A stretch of 42,102 nt of DNA from contig CAYIKP010000008.1 in the NCBI GenBank assembly GCA_964364225.1, forward strand, positions 1 to 42,102, given 5' to 3'. The notes under the pieces are model-generated. The model was not told the DNA's origin. It saw only the letters and a list, made by a program, of their open reading frames with translations, and made no database searches. How positions within the stretch are numbered: the stretch's first letter is position 1; every line of letters begins with the position of its first letter. This stretch comes from 12-FULL-44-12b sp964364225. Lineage in GTDB: Bacteria; Patescibacteriota; Minisyncoccia; Phycocordibacterales; Zambryskibacteraceae. Shown one piece after another: positions 1 to 7,815 of this stretch. A program made the translations under genes and the position numbers.

Positions 1-2772
1 GTTTTGAAGAGTTGAAGACCCCTGAACAATAAAATCACTGAGCGCAGAGATGGTTCCTGTCGCCATTAGCCATCCTCCTATATATGCATTACCTGCAACA
101 GAGAGTTTTGTGAGAGGAGAGGTGGTGCCGATACCCCATTTGTTATCAGCAGATATTACAGATCCTAAATTTAGAGAATTGTCATAAATGTTTAAAATAT
201 TAGCGGTTTGGCCTGAAACAGCATAAAGACCGAGTGTAGTAGTTCCGATTGACCCGGAATCAATTGACAATTTTGTGGAATTTGACGGAACAGCACCAAT
301 TCCTATCACGTCTGTAGTGGTTGCCAATTGAACCTTGTTTGGGGTAACCCACGTCCAACCGCCTGCGGATGTTCCTCCGATTGCAGTAACCGTTCCACAA
401 ACAAGTTTTCCAGAGCCATTGGTTTGTATGGCTGATGAGGCACTATTACAATTTAAAAGAGTTCTAATAAGAAGGTCATTCCCTACTCCCACATTGTTTA
501 TAGTTTCAATAGAACCAGCGGCCGAATTTGTCCTGCCAATACCCAAACCTCCGGTAAAATATCCATCACCTCCTACCGAAAATAGAGCCGACGGTGTTGT
601 TGTGCCTACCCCAACATATCCTCCAAACAAAGCGGTATTTGCCCTCAATTGGGAAGTTGAGGCTATGCCTGATATGTAAATATTTGTGCTGGTTGCATTT
701 GTGGTGGTAGCGTCTATACCAAGAAAATTAGTAAAAGCCCCAGTGATAGAAAATAAATTAGTTGTAGTTGCAGAAGTGCCTGTTGCGTTTTGGAATGTGA
801 AATTTTGAAGGGTGGTGGAGCTGGTAACTAAAAGATTGGTTATATAAGAGTTGGTTGAGGTAGCAGATGTAATTGTTCCTTGAGAAGCGGTGAATGCTTG
901 CAAGGTGGTGGAGCCTGATGCAAGAGCATTTGTCCAATAAAGGTTGGTTGAGGTGGCTGATGTAATTGTTCCTTGAGAAGCGGTGAATGCTTGCAGGGTG
1001 GTGGAACCATTTACTAAGAAATTTCTTGCAACAATGGAACCAATATCGGCTGTGTTTGCTCTTAGATTTGTAGTTGACGCTAATCCAGATACATAAAGAT
1101 TTGTAGTTGTAGCCGAAGTTCCAGTTGCATTTTGGAATGTGAAGTTTTGGAGGGTTGTGGAAGATAGAACCATCAAAGAACCGTAAATAGTTGCGGTGCC
1201 AGTTGCTGTTATGTTTCCCCCTAAGTAAGTATCCCCTGCAACAGAGAGTTTTGTGAGAGGAGAGGTAGTCCCGATGCCGACGTTGCCTGAAGAATTAATT
1301 ATTAATCTTGGATTTTCTCCACTTCCACCCTGTGCGATATGAAAACTACCACCAGTATATTTAAATACTGCATCGCCATTAACAGTTGCCGCAGTAAATT
1401 GTCCGGCTCCGCCAGCAACACCGAATTCATTAAAATATGATGCTCCTGAATATACTTTTACCCACGATGGATTATTGGCAGCTCTAAATACAGTAAGTGG
1501 TGCATCCGGATTCGTCGTCCCAATACCGACGTTGCCGGTGCTTAAAACTGACACTAGACCATTAGCATATTGATAGTTATTTGAAGTATCAACTTGAGCA
1601 AGAATTTTTTGAGCCGCACCTGTGGTATATCCAACTAGACCATACCCATTATCTGTTAAAATCCAATCACCCGAAACATGCAATTTTCTCTGTGGACTCG
1701 TCGTCCCGATGCCGACGTTGCCACTTATTCCAGCAAGTATTGTTTGTCCCGAAGTATATAAATTAGTTGTAGTAGCTGAAGTGCCTGTTGCATTTTGGAA
1801 TGTGAGGTTTTGAAGAGTGGTGGAGCCGTTAACTAAAAGATTTGTGAGATTTAGTGTTGATGCAAATAAATTTGTGAATGTTCCTGTGGTTGAAAATAGG
1901 TTTGTTGAAGTTGAATTTGTAGTTGTAGCATAAGTTGTAAAAAGGTTTGTTAATGACCCAGTTATTGAAAATAAATTAGTTGTAGTTGCGTTGGTTGTTG
2001 TTGCATTTGTGCCTGATGCGTTTTGAAATGTAAATCTATTTATTATTGAATCAATAAGTGTCGATGTGGCAAAAATAGAATCGGAAATAATATTTCCTGC
2101 CACGGAAAGTTTTTCATATGGGGACGTTGTACCGATTCCAATATTAGTACTGGATGCTGCAGTGAAAAAAGAATTCCCACCAAATTTTAAATCTAAAACA
2201 TTTCCCGTACCTGTTTGATTTATTGTAATTGTTGTTGATGCTGTTGAAGAAGAGATGGTTGACGCAGAATCGGTACGAACAAATTGTGTTGAATCAAGAC
2301 CGTCTAAAGTATTTGCCACAAACGCAGCAGGCACCGCACCCAAAATTTTTCTTGGGCTCATTTCACCATCCCAAGTTGGTGCTCCTGCCAATCCACCAAT
2401 CTCAATTCCCAAATAAAGAGTCTGATTGAAATCTAAGTTTGTTAGAGACGTTGATGAACCAAGCATCACAGAAAACAATCCGTTAGTAACAGTTATTCTA
2501 TTGCCGGTTGCCGTAGATCTATCTTCATTCCAGATAGCTGATGTGGTTGCTCCGCCTGTAGTGTTATATATATAGAAGCGCATATGATATGTGCCGTCTG
2601 CTACTGCAACATTTGAAGAGTTTGTAAGTTTTCCTTGATAGTTAATTTGTGGATTGAATGCAGCCTTAGCTGTGTTTGGGAAAATAAGCAAAGAAAAAAT
2701 AGGAGAAATGATTGTCTCCAAAAGAAGAAATATTGTGAAGAGATTTTTTGTTGTTAAAAATTTTGTATTCAT
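1..2772 (-). CDS. Giant repeat surface protein, N-terminal 924 codons (runs off left edge)
   Basis: The minus strand is open from ATG at 2772 to the window edge with no stop, so the C-terminus is missing. The protein begins with a charged N-terminus and a long hydrophobic stretch ending in NTAKA|AFNP, a classic signal peptide, followed by an INYQGKLTNSS entry domain of about 140 residues. The rest is built of Ser/Thr/Asn-rich repeats: GIGTTSP-x-x-KLSVAG units alternate with units like TLQNFTFQNATGTSATTTNL. This architecture is common in CPR surface proteins and resembles tail-fibre or adhesin stalks; a C-terminal domain such as a peptidase S74 chaperone may lie outside the window. Its ATG overlaps the TGA of the upstream gene (ATGA), so it is the last visible gene of the surface operon and probably translationally coupled. 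Binding target unknown. Confidence 0.85.
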   Translation of the reverse strand, partial: MNTKFLTTKNLFTIFLLLETIISPIFSLLIFPNTAKAAFNPQINYQGKLTNSSNVAVADGTYHMRFYIYNTTGGATTSAIWNEDRSTATGNRITVTNGLFSVMLGSSTSLTNLDFNQTLYLGIEIGGLAGAPTWDGEMSPRKILGAVPAAFVANTLDGLDSTQFVRTDSASTISSSTASTTITINQTGTGNVLDLKFGGNSFFTAASSTNIGIGTTSPYEKLSVAGNIISDSIFATSTLIDSIINRFTFQNASGTNATTTNATTTNLFSITGSLTNLFTTYATTTNSTSTNLFSTTGTFTNLFASTLNLTNLLVNGSTTLQNLTFQNATGTSATTTNLYTSGQTILAGISGNVGIGTTSPQRKLHVSGDWILTDNGYGLVGYTTGAAQKILAQVDTSNNYQYANGLVSVLSTGNVGIGTTNPDAPLTVFRAANNPSWVKVYSGASYFNEFGVAGGAGQFTAATVNGDAVFKYTGGSFHIAQGGSGENPRLIINSSGNVGIGTTSPLTKLSVAGDTYLGGNITATGTATIYGSLMVLSSTTLQNFTFQNATGTSATTTNLYVSGLASTTNLRANTADIGSIVARNFLVNGSTTLQAFTASQGTITSATSTNLYWTNALASGSTTLQAFTASQGTITSATSTNSYITNLLVTSSTTLQNFTFQNATGTSATTTNLFSITGAFTNFLGIDATTTNATSTNIYISGIASTSQLRANTALFGGYVGVGTTTPSALFSVGGDGYFTGGLGIGRTNSAAGSIETINNVGVGNDLLIRTLLNCNSASSAIQTNGSGKLVCGTVTAIGGTSAGGWTWVTPNKVQLATTTDVIGIGAVPSNSTKLSIDSGSIGTTTLGLYAVSGQTANILNIYDNSLNLGSVISADNKWGIGTTSPLTKLSVAGNAYIGGWLMATGTISALSDFIVQGSSTLQN

Positions 2773-4136
2773 ATTCTTCTTTGTGGCCTGTATCTCGACC
2801 AAACACGCACCAAATAAGAGAAATCAATTCTTCTTGCTGAAACATAAGAAAGAGCAATGAGTGCCAAAACCACAACAACAGAAACCATTAAATCGTTTGT
2901 GTTAAAACCGCGAGGCGCCACAAAAACTCCCTCTCCGGTAAATGACCGAGAAACTACAGCCAAAAGGTTTCCAGTAATTTTTTTCAATCCTTGATTTTTA
3001 TAATCAACAATCGCAATAGAAAATTTGTATTCCCCAGATTTTCCAAGCGGTGCAATTGAAGCTTCGTAAAAAGTTTTTTCTTCATTAACCCTCAAAAGAA
3101 AAACAAATTTTTTACTTACATCATCTGGCTCTGTAAGTGTCACTGCAACCGTTTTTAAAATTTCAGGAACTCTGTCATAAGAAAGTTTTATTGTTAAATT
3201 TTTGTCTCCTTCTATGAAAAGAGTCTCGTTTCCTTGTGTAGAAAAATCTTCCCTTCCTGGTTGAGAGAAGATGAAATCAGCAAGTGTCAAAGATTCGATA
3301 CGCGCATCAACAAATGGCGCTTTTGAAAGGCGGTCGAAAACATCCCCTTTTTCTTCAACTTGACCTTCTAAAAGAATAGTCGCATCAGCAACTGCGCCAG
3401 ATGAATATTTTCCATCATTACCCTTTATAAATAGCGTGTAGTAATAATGCACACCCTTAACAACATCAGCATCAATTATCTGATTTTTTCCCGCGCCCTC
3501 AAAAATAGTTTTTCCATCATTTACGCTTGTAGGATAAAATACTTCATTTCTAACAATTCTTACAGTGTTGTTCTCTTGCCCTGTTGCCATTCTCCAATCT
3601 AGTCTTATGTCTTCGGTTTGTGCTGTTGCATTAAAAGAAAGTGCATTCACAACAGGCTCTAGTTTTAATGTGTGAAAAGTTAAAATTTTTGTTTGGCCCC
3701 TAGCGCCCGTTGGAGATATTGCTTCTATTGAAAAATAATAGAGTGTGTTTGCAGTTAAATTAGAAAGCGTTATTAAATGATTTGTATTTACATTTATGTT
3801 TGAAACACTACCGATAGAAAGGTCCTGGGTTTTTCCAAAAGAAAGAGTTGATGATGCAAGAATATTTGTTTTATAGGTGATTACCGCACCATATTCACTT
3901 GGCACTACAACCACATCAAAAATAATTGGAAGATTGGTTCCAACGCCTCCGCCCCCTCCACCAGTCGCTGGTGGGATCTCTGCGTTTACATTTAAGAAAA
4001 CTCTAAAATTTGTTGATGTCGAAACAGCAGAAACCAATGGAATAAAGAATGATGAATAAAGAATGATGAATAAAGAAATAAAAGCTAACTTTCTTAATGT
4101 TTTCTTCTTATTCGTTATTCTAAATTCCTTATTCAT
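2769..4136 (-). CDS. Membrane-anchored surface protein with fibronectin-III-like domains
   Basis: This 455-residue protein has an N-terminal signal sequence (about residues 15-37, ending VSA), a Gly-rich linker (59-64), and then beta-rich segments. One segment contains ITYKTNILASSTLSFGKT and LSNLTANTLYYFSIEA, the pattern of a fibronectin type III or purple-acid-phosphatase-like N domain. A hydrophobic segment near residues 417-434 precedes a basic C-terminal tail (RYRPQRRI), so the protein is probably anchored in the membrane with most of it outside. No catalytic motif is visible. It starts 9 nt after the upstream gene and its stop overlaps the start of the giant repeat protein, suggesting a structural or anchoring partner for that protein. 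A 14-bp tandem duplication lies inside the signal-peptide code (4041-4068). Confidence 0.8.
   Translation of the reverse strand: MNKEFRITNKKKTLRKLAFISLFIILYSSFFIPLVSAVSTSTNFRVFLNVNAEIPPATGGGGGGVGTNLPIIFDVVVVPSEYGAVITYKTNILASSTLSFGKTQDLSIGSVSNINVNTNHLITLSNLTANTLYYFSIEAISPTGARGQTKILTFHTLKLEPVVNALSFNATAQTEDIRLDWRMATGQENNTVRIVRNEVFYPTSVNDGKTIFEGAGKNQIIDADVVKGVHYYYTLFIKGNDGKYSSGAVADATILLEGQVEEKGDVFDRLSKAPFVDARIESLTLADFIFSQPGREDFSTQGNETLFIEGDKNLTIKLSYDRVPEILKTVAVTLTEPDDVSKKFVFLLRVNEEKTFYEASIAPLGKSGEYKFSIAIVDYKNQGLKKITGNLLAVVSRSFTGEGVFVAPRGFNTNDLMVSVVVVLALIALSYVSARRIDFSYLVRVWSRYRPQRRI
4041..4076. repeat. 14-bp tandem repeat in signal-peptide code
   Basis: The unit AATAAAGAATGATG occurs twice in tandem (4041-4054, 4055-4068) and partly a third time. 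It lies within the hydrophobic core of the signal peptide of the fibronectin-like protein. Because 14 is not a multiple of three, a change in copy number would shift the reading frame. Confidence 0.8.
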
Positions 4137-4145
4137 ATTGTTCGT

Positions 4146-5735
4146 TTATTTTGAAAAAGCAGTCAAGATAATATCCGCAACATAACTTCCTGCAGTTTGA
4201 TTTCTGCTTGCCCCAGTTTCTGCACGAATTTTGATAGTTGTATCAGTTCCCAATGGTGTGTTAGAGCCGGAATTTTCAGAAATAATTTTTGTGCTTACAT
4301 CAAAACCATCCCAGCAACTATCTGCTGTATCCAAGGCACCAGTTGCACAAGTGGTTCCGTTATCAAGAAATCTGCTTGTGGTGTCTGTACTTTCTGGAGA
4401 AAAGCCAAAGAAAGAATTTGATGAAGGTGTAACAAATGAGAAGTCTGGATTAACACCGGCTGGCGTGTAATCAGCAAATGAATCTCCGGCCGATTGTAGT
4501 GCTGGGGTGGTAGAAGCATTGATATAAAGCGCGTATCCAGAAACACTGTCTGTTGCTACATTTACCTGGGTGGAGCCGTCTGCAGTACCACCAGAAATAC
4601 TTCCTAAATCTGGGGAAGGTGTTACATCAGAAGCAGAAGAGATTGAAATATAGACCTCATTCATTTGTTGATAACCGGCATGAAGGTTGTAGTTTGCAGA
4701 ACTACCTTCTCCTGTTGTCACTTCGCCAAAAGTACTCTCTTGAACATAGCTAGTTGAGGAAGAAAGGCCTCCACCAAAATTTACTGAATCAAATTGCACC
4801 TTGTAATTACCGGATGACATTTGTGCATGCACGTTCACAACACCAACCAAAAGCAGTGTGCATACAGCTACGCCTGTAAAAATTCCTTTTTTTCCTAGCC
4901 AGAAAATTACAGCCAATAAAACAAAAACTAAAATAATTGGAAACCAAAATGGGAAAGTATAAAAAGAAATTGTTTTTGTTTCTATTAAATCTCCATAACC
5001 CCTATTTAAAGAAACAGTTGCGGTGTATCTTCCAAAAAAATTGTTTGTATTTGTATTCAATATTCTGAAACGTTCACTTTTTGGCATTACATACCAAGGA
5101 TCAATTTTTTGTGCAAAAACTTCTTTTCCAAAAATATTTTTAACAACCAAAACTCCGTAAGGATTTAGGTGAACATTTCCGGTATTGGCGAAAGAAATTT
5201 TTAAATCAACATCACCTCCAAGACGAACTTTTTTATCATCAAAAATTTCCAAATCAACAAAAGAACCAGATTCAATTGCTTGTCCTTCCACTCTAATAAT
5301 TGCCAAAACTCCAATTTGAGACCTTGCTCTTATTTCACTTTGCCCGTCTTTTTCTGGACTAATAAAAATCCCAATTGCGCGACTTCCAGGTTCTTCATTT
5401 TTATCTGCTGTTATTGATACCTCTATGGTTTTACTTTGAAGAGATTTTACAAAAACATTTTTTGGGACTTTAACCTCTCCCAAAATTTTGTCTTTTGAGG
5501 GTACTAGATTCCCATCTTTATCAGAAATAACTGGAGAATAGTTGATTGAAAAATTAGTATCTTCTGCAAAGCGATTTACTAAAATTATTGAAAAGTTTTT
5601 TGTTTCTCCAGCTTTTAGAAAAGTTTCATTTTTTGCTGGACCAACAATAAAATCGGGAGCAACAGCAAGGGCTTTTCCTGCTGGAATAATCAAAAAAGAA
5701 GCTATTATTATTGATGTAAAAAATCTAAAAATCAT
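4146..5735 (-). CDS. Two-ectodomain membrane protein (DUF916/WxL-like)
   Basis: This 529-residue protein has a signal peptide (residues 1-24, ending ALA), a first ectodomain (about 25-260) with the look of DUF916 or NEW3-type beta domains (SIILVNRFAEDTNFSINYSP, SFANTGNVHLNPYG), and a membrane segment at 263-281. A short GKKG turn leads to a second hydrophobic segment at 285-304 that ends like a signal peptide (NVHAQ). A second Ser/Thr-rich ectodomain (305-529) ends in TAGSYVADIILTA, reminiscent of the end of WxL domains. It thus reads like two secreted proteins fused in frame, or a hairpin-anchored protein with both domains outside. Its ATG overlaps the stop of the HTH gene (ATGA) and it precedes the fibronectin-like gene. 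The family assignment is by pattern only. Confidence 0.75.
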   Translation of the reverse strand: MIFRFFTSIIIASFLIIPAGKALAVAPDFIVGPAKNETFLKAGETKNFSIILVNRFAEDTNFSINYSPVISDKDGNLVPSKDKILGEVKVPKNVFVKSLQSKTIEVSITADKNEEPGSRAIGIFISPEKDGQSEIRARSQIGVLAIIRVEGQAIESGSFVDLEIFDDKKVRLGGDVDLKISFANTGNVHLNPYGVLVVKNIFGKEVFAQKIDPWYVMPKSERFRILNTNTNNFFGRYTATVSLNRGYGDLIETKTISFYTFPFWFPIILVFVLLAVIFWLGKKGIFTGVAVCTLLLVGVVNVHAQMSSGNYKVQFDSVNFGGGLSSSTSYVQESTFGEVTTGEGSSANYNLHAGYQQMNEVYISISSASDVTPSPDLGSISGGTADGSTQVNVATDSVSGYALYINASTTPALQSAGDSFADYTPAGVNPDFSFVTPSSNSFFGFSPESTDTTSRFLDNGTTCATGALDTADSCWDGFDVSTKIISENSGSNTPLGTDTTIKIRAETGASRNQTAGSYVADIILTAFSK

Positions 5736-6841
5736 TGTTTTCTTTCTTTTACAGGCACCAAAACATATAGGTACTCATCACCAGTAACCTTCTTAAACTC
5801 AGGCGTTATAAGGCCCGTAACGCCGTCTGGGTTCCTTGCTATACCAACTTTGTCTGAGAATGATGCTTTGATGCGGTTTACAGTTTCTTCACCCTGAGCA
5901 TTATTTGGAACCACAACAACTCCTTGGGGCACTGATTTTTGTTGCACAGCACCCGTTTCGTAAGCTAGTTGTTTTGAACCAAATATTGAGGCAAAGAATT
6001 TGTTAACTCCTATGAATTTTCCATTGATAAACCTGTACCAATCGAGCGCAAAACTATCTAGTGCTGAGGATGAGACTACAGAAGCAGAAGCCAACACAGA
6101 ATTACTCCTTGCCGCTATCTCCTCTTTGTTAATTTGGTAATAAACAACGTGGGCCCCAAAAATAAGCACAACAGCAATTACTGATGAAATAGCTAGTCGT
6201 TTCAAATGAAAAACAGATGAAGCTTCTGAGTTTCTGTAACCAAAAGAAAAATTCTTTTTTGAAATAAATGCTGGATAAGAAATTTCTTTTTCAAAATGTA
6301 TGGTTTTTTCTTTTTGAGGAAAACTAGGGAGCGCAAGAACATTTTCTTTTTCATACTTAGAAATTTGTTCGGTTTTCTCTACGCTTGCTACGGCTAGTTT
6401 CGAATCTTCAATTTTAGGGTTTTGTTTAGCAAGATGTTTCTCTAGAGAAGGTAGGGAGATAAACCAAAGTCTTCCGACTAGTTTTCCCTCAAGTTTTTCT
6501 TCACGAACAAGCTGGCCTATATAGTCCCTTGAATACCCAGAGAAATCACTCGCCTCAAGAGATGAAATAAATTTCTTTCCTTCAAGATATAGGGGCCTTG
6601 ATTCTTGGTTTTTTTCACCCTTAATTTCCTTTTTTCCCTTTGGTAAACTTTTACCTTTTATTTTTTCAAACTGATTTTCAAGAGACTCAAGAGATACAAA
6701 CCAATGTCTTCCAACTCTTCTTGCTTCAATTTTTGAATCTCGGATGAGTTGTCCAATATAGTCTTGATTATAGCCACTCAATTGACTTGCTCGTTTAGAC
6801 GAGATGTATTTTTTACCTTCAAAAAGGAGCTCTGAATTCAT
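5732..6841 (-). CDS. Membrane-bound regulator with two N-terminal HTH domains
   Basis: The N-terminus holds two similar MerR/excisionase-like helix-turn-helix units (about residues 9-58 and 86-136), each with the pattern GKK-[YF]-ISS-x-x-A-S, GY-x-x-DYIGQL, and VGR-x-WF-[VI]-SL. A charged linker leads to one membrane segment (about 215-236) and an outside domain of about 130 residues. Such a layout suggests a one-component membrane regulator that could couple an external signal to transcription of its own operon, which encodes surface proteins; this role is inference. ATG at 6841 is preferred over the TTG six bases upstream because a TATAAT box ends 7 nt before it, as for a leaderless transcript. 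It is the first gene of the surface operon and overlaps the next gene by 4 nt. Confidence 0.8.
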   Translation of the reverse strand: MNSELLFEGKKYISSKRASQLSGYNQDYIGQLIRDSKIEARRVGRHWFVSLESLENQFEKIKGKSLPKGKKEIKGEKNQESRPLYLEGKKFISSLEASDFSGYSRDYIGQLVREEKLEGKLVGRLWFISLPSLEKHLAKQNPKIEDSKLAVASVEKTEQISKYEKENVLALPSFPQKEKTIHFEKEISYPAFISKKNFSFGYRNSEASSVFHLKRLAISSVIAVVLIFGAHVVYYQINKEEIAARSNSVLASASVVSSSALDSFALDWYRFINGKFIGVNKFFASIFGSKQLAYETGAVQQKSVPQGVVVVPNNAQGEETVNRIKASFSDKVGIARNPDGVTGLITPEFKKVTGDEYLYVLVPVKERKQ

Positions 6842-6848
6842 CTCCAAA

Positions 6849-6854
6849 ATTATA
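6849..6854 (-). promoter_or_regulatory. -10 box of the surface operon
   Basis: TATAAT on the minus strand ends 7 nt before ATG 6841, which places the likely transcript start on or next to the start codon. No good -35 hexamer is visible. No SD sequence is possible in this arrangement. Confidence 0.6.
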
Positions 6855-6884
6855 TGGAGGGAGTACTAAAAAAATGGCATCAAA

Positions 6885-6911
6885 TGTGGATAGCTAAAAT
6901 TTCAAAATATC
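6885..6911 (+). repeat. Dispersed motif with DnaA-box-like core, copy 1
   Basis: TGTGGATAGCTAAAAT followed by TCAAAATA closely matches a second copy at 14131-14157. The core is one base off the DnaA box complement TGTGGATAA. It lies about 30 nt upstream of the -10 box of the surface operon, so it could also be a regulatory site. Another TGTGGATAA is at 7024-7032 in the same intergenic stretch. Confidence 0.4.
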
Positions 6912-7105
6912 TTTATTTTTAGCTCTAGAAAAGGTGTTTTACATGATCATATTTTTGTTATAGAAAATTGTAAAAAACTTACCCCAATAAAACATTTAGT
7001 CTCCATTAAAAATTACTTCATACTGTGGATAAACATTACTATTATTAAGGAATCTTGTATAAAATATGCTTATAGGTTTATTAATGTTTAATAGTCTTAA
7101 ATCAA

Positions 7106-7342
7106 ATGGCTCAGTACATAACAATAAAACAAGCATCACTCATTTTGGGAGTATCTCCTCTAACTTTACGTAATTGGGACAAGAATGGTAAGTTCCCTGC
7201 ACGCAGACATCCGATGAATAACTACCGTGTTTATAGACTTGACAATTTAGAGAGGATTGTAGAAGACATAGAAATGGGTGGTTCTATCGCTAGCAACGCT
7301 CGTAAGAAAGTTCGCCAGCTTATTGTAAAAAGTGAAGAATAA
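7106..7342 (+). CDS. Small MerR-like helix-turn-helix DNA-binding protein
   Basis: This 78-residue protein is almost entirely one winged-helix domain of the MerR/excisionase type: ITIKQASLILGVSPLTLRNW forms the HTH, and the R-x-H-P...NNYRVYRLDNLERI segment forms the wing and end helix. There is no effector domain. It is transcribed away from the membrane-bound double-HTH gene, which carries related HTH units, so the two could act on the same intergenic region; this is inference. A TATAAA sequence lies near 7058, about 45 nt upstream. No SD is visible. It is followed by a gene-free region of hairpin elements. Confidence 0.75.
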   Translation: MAQYITIKQASLILGVSPLTLRNWDKNGKFPARRHPMNNYRVYRLDNLERIVEDIEMGGSIASNARKKVRQLIVKSEE

Positions 7343-7351
7343 AGACGCTCC

Positions 7352-7510
7352 GCAAATGCCATTTTAAAGTGGGCCCCGCTTCAGCAGAAAAAAATTATAT
7401 TCTCCTCTTAACAAAAAACTGATAACTCGCTTCGCTCAAACAGATGAGTTTTTCTATTCGTTTCATTAATTTTTATTCTGCCTCTCGCGAAACTTTAAAA
7501 TGGCATTTGC
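7352..7510. repeat. Hairpin (MITE-like) element 1
   Basis: A perfect 19-bp inverted repeat (7352-7370 and 7492-7510; GCAAATGCCATTTTAAAGT and its complement) encloses about 120 bp. Inside there are weaker matching arms (CAGAA..AAAATTA on both sides) and a central hairpin around AAAACTGAT...ATGAGTTTT (7416-7453). No open reading frame of convincing quality is inside. It could be a non-autonomous mobile element or a structured RNA. Together with the next element it fills the 470-bp gap between the small HTH gene and gatB. Confidence 0.65.
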
Positions 7511-7585
7511 TGCGCTTGAATAAACTACTCACCTCCCCTTTAGATAAAATAAATCTCCTACCACTTATATGTCCCCCATTAGTAA

Positions 7586-7813
7586 TTGGTTGGAAGTGGC
7601 TATTTTGGAAGCTCACGAGGATATTTCAAAACAGCTTTAGCATAATAGAAAAACATCAGCTGTCTGAGCCCTGAGCCCTTCAGTCCTGAGGACTTCAGGG
7701 TCGAAGGACTTGTCGAAGGGCGAGTTCTGATGTTTTTCGTTATATGAAGCTTGGATATTTTGAAATTTTAATCCGAGTGGCAGCTGATTCCAAAATAGCC
7801 CACTTCCAACCAA
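7586..7813. repeat. Hairpin (MITE-like) element 2 with dispersed repeat at its tip
   Basis: The ends are an inverted repeat of 25-26 bp with one bulge (7586-7610 and 7788-7813; outer part TTGGTTGGAAGTGG and its complement). Inner arms AAAAACATCAG (7649-7659) and CTGATGTTTTT (7727-7737) pair as well. The tip (about 7660-7726) is a second, GC-richer repeat containing CTGAGGACTTCAGG and ACTTGTCGAAGGG. Related sequence occurs inside the glycosyltransferase gene at 34325-34375. The right end stops 2 nt from the gatB stop codon, so the element may also act as the transcription terminator of both converging genes. Confidence 0.65.
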
Positions 7814-7815
7814 CC

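Noticed and set aside
6842..7105. Replication origin
   Set aside because: Only one perfect and one near DnaA box, no dnaA or dnaN gene nearby, and gene directions give no clear switch here.
7444..7674. 76-codon frame across the hairpin elements
   Set aside because: It runs over the arm of element 1 and the left end of element 2 and has no SD or -10 box in a useful place. Codon use looks random.
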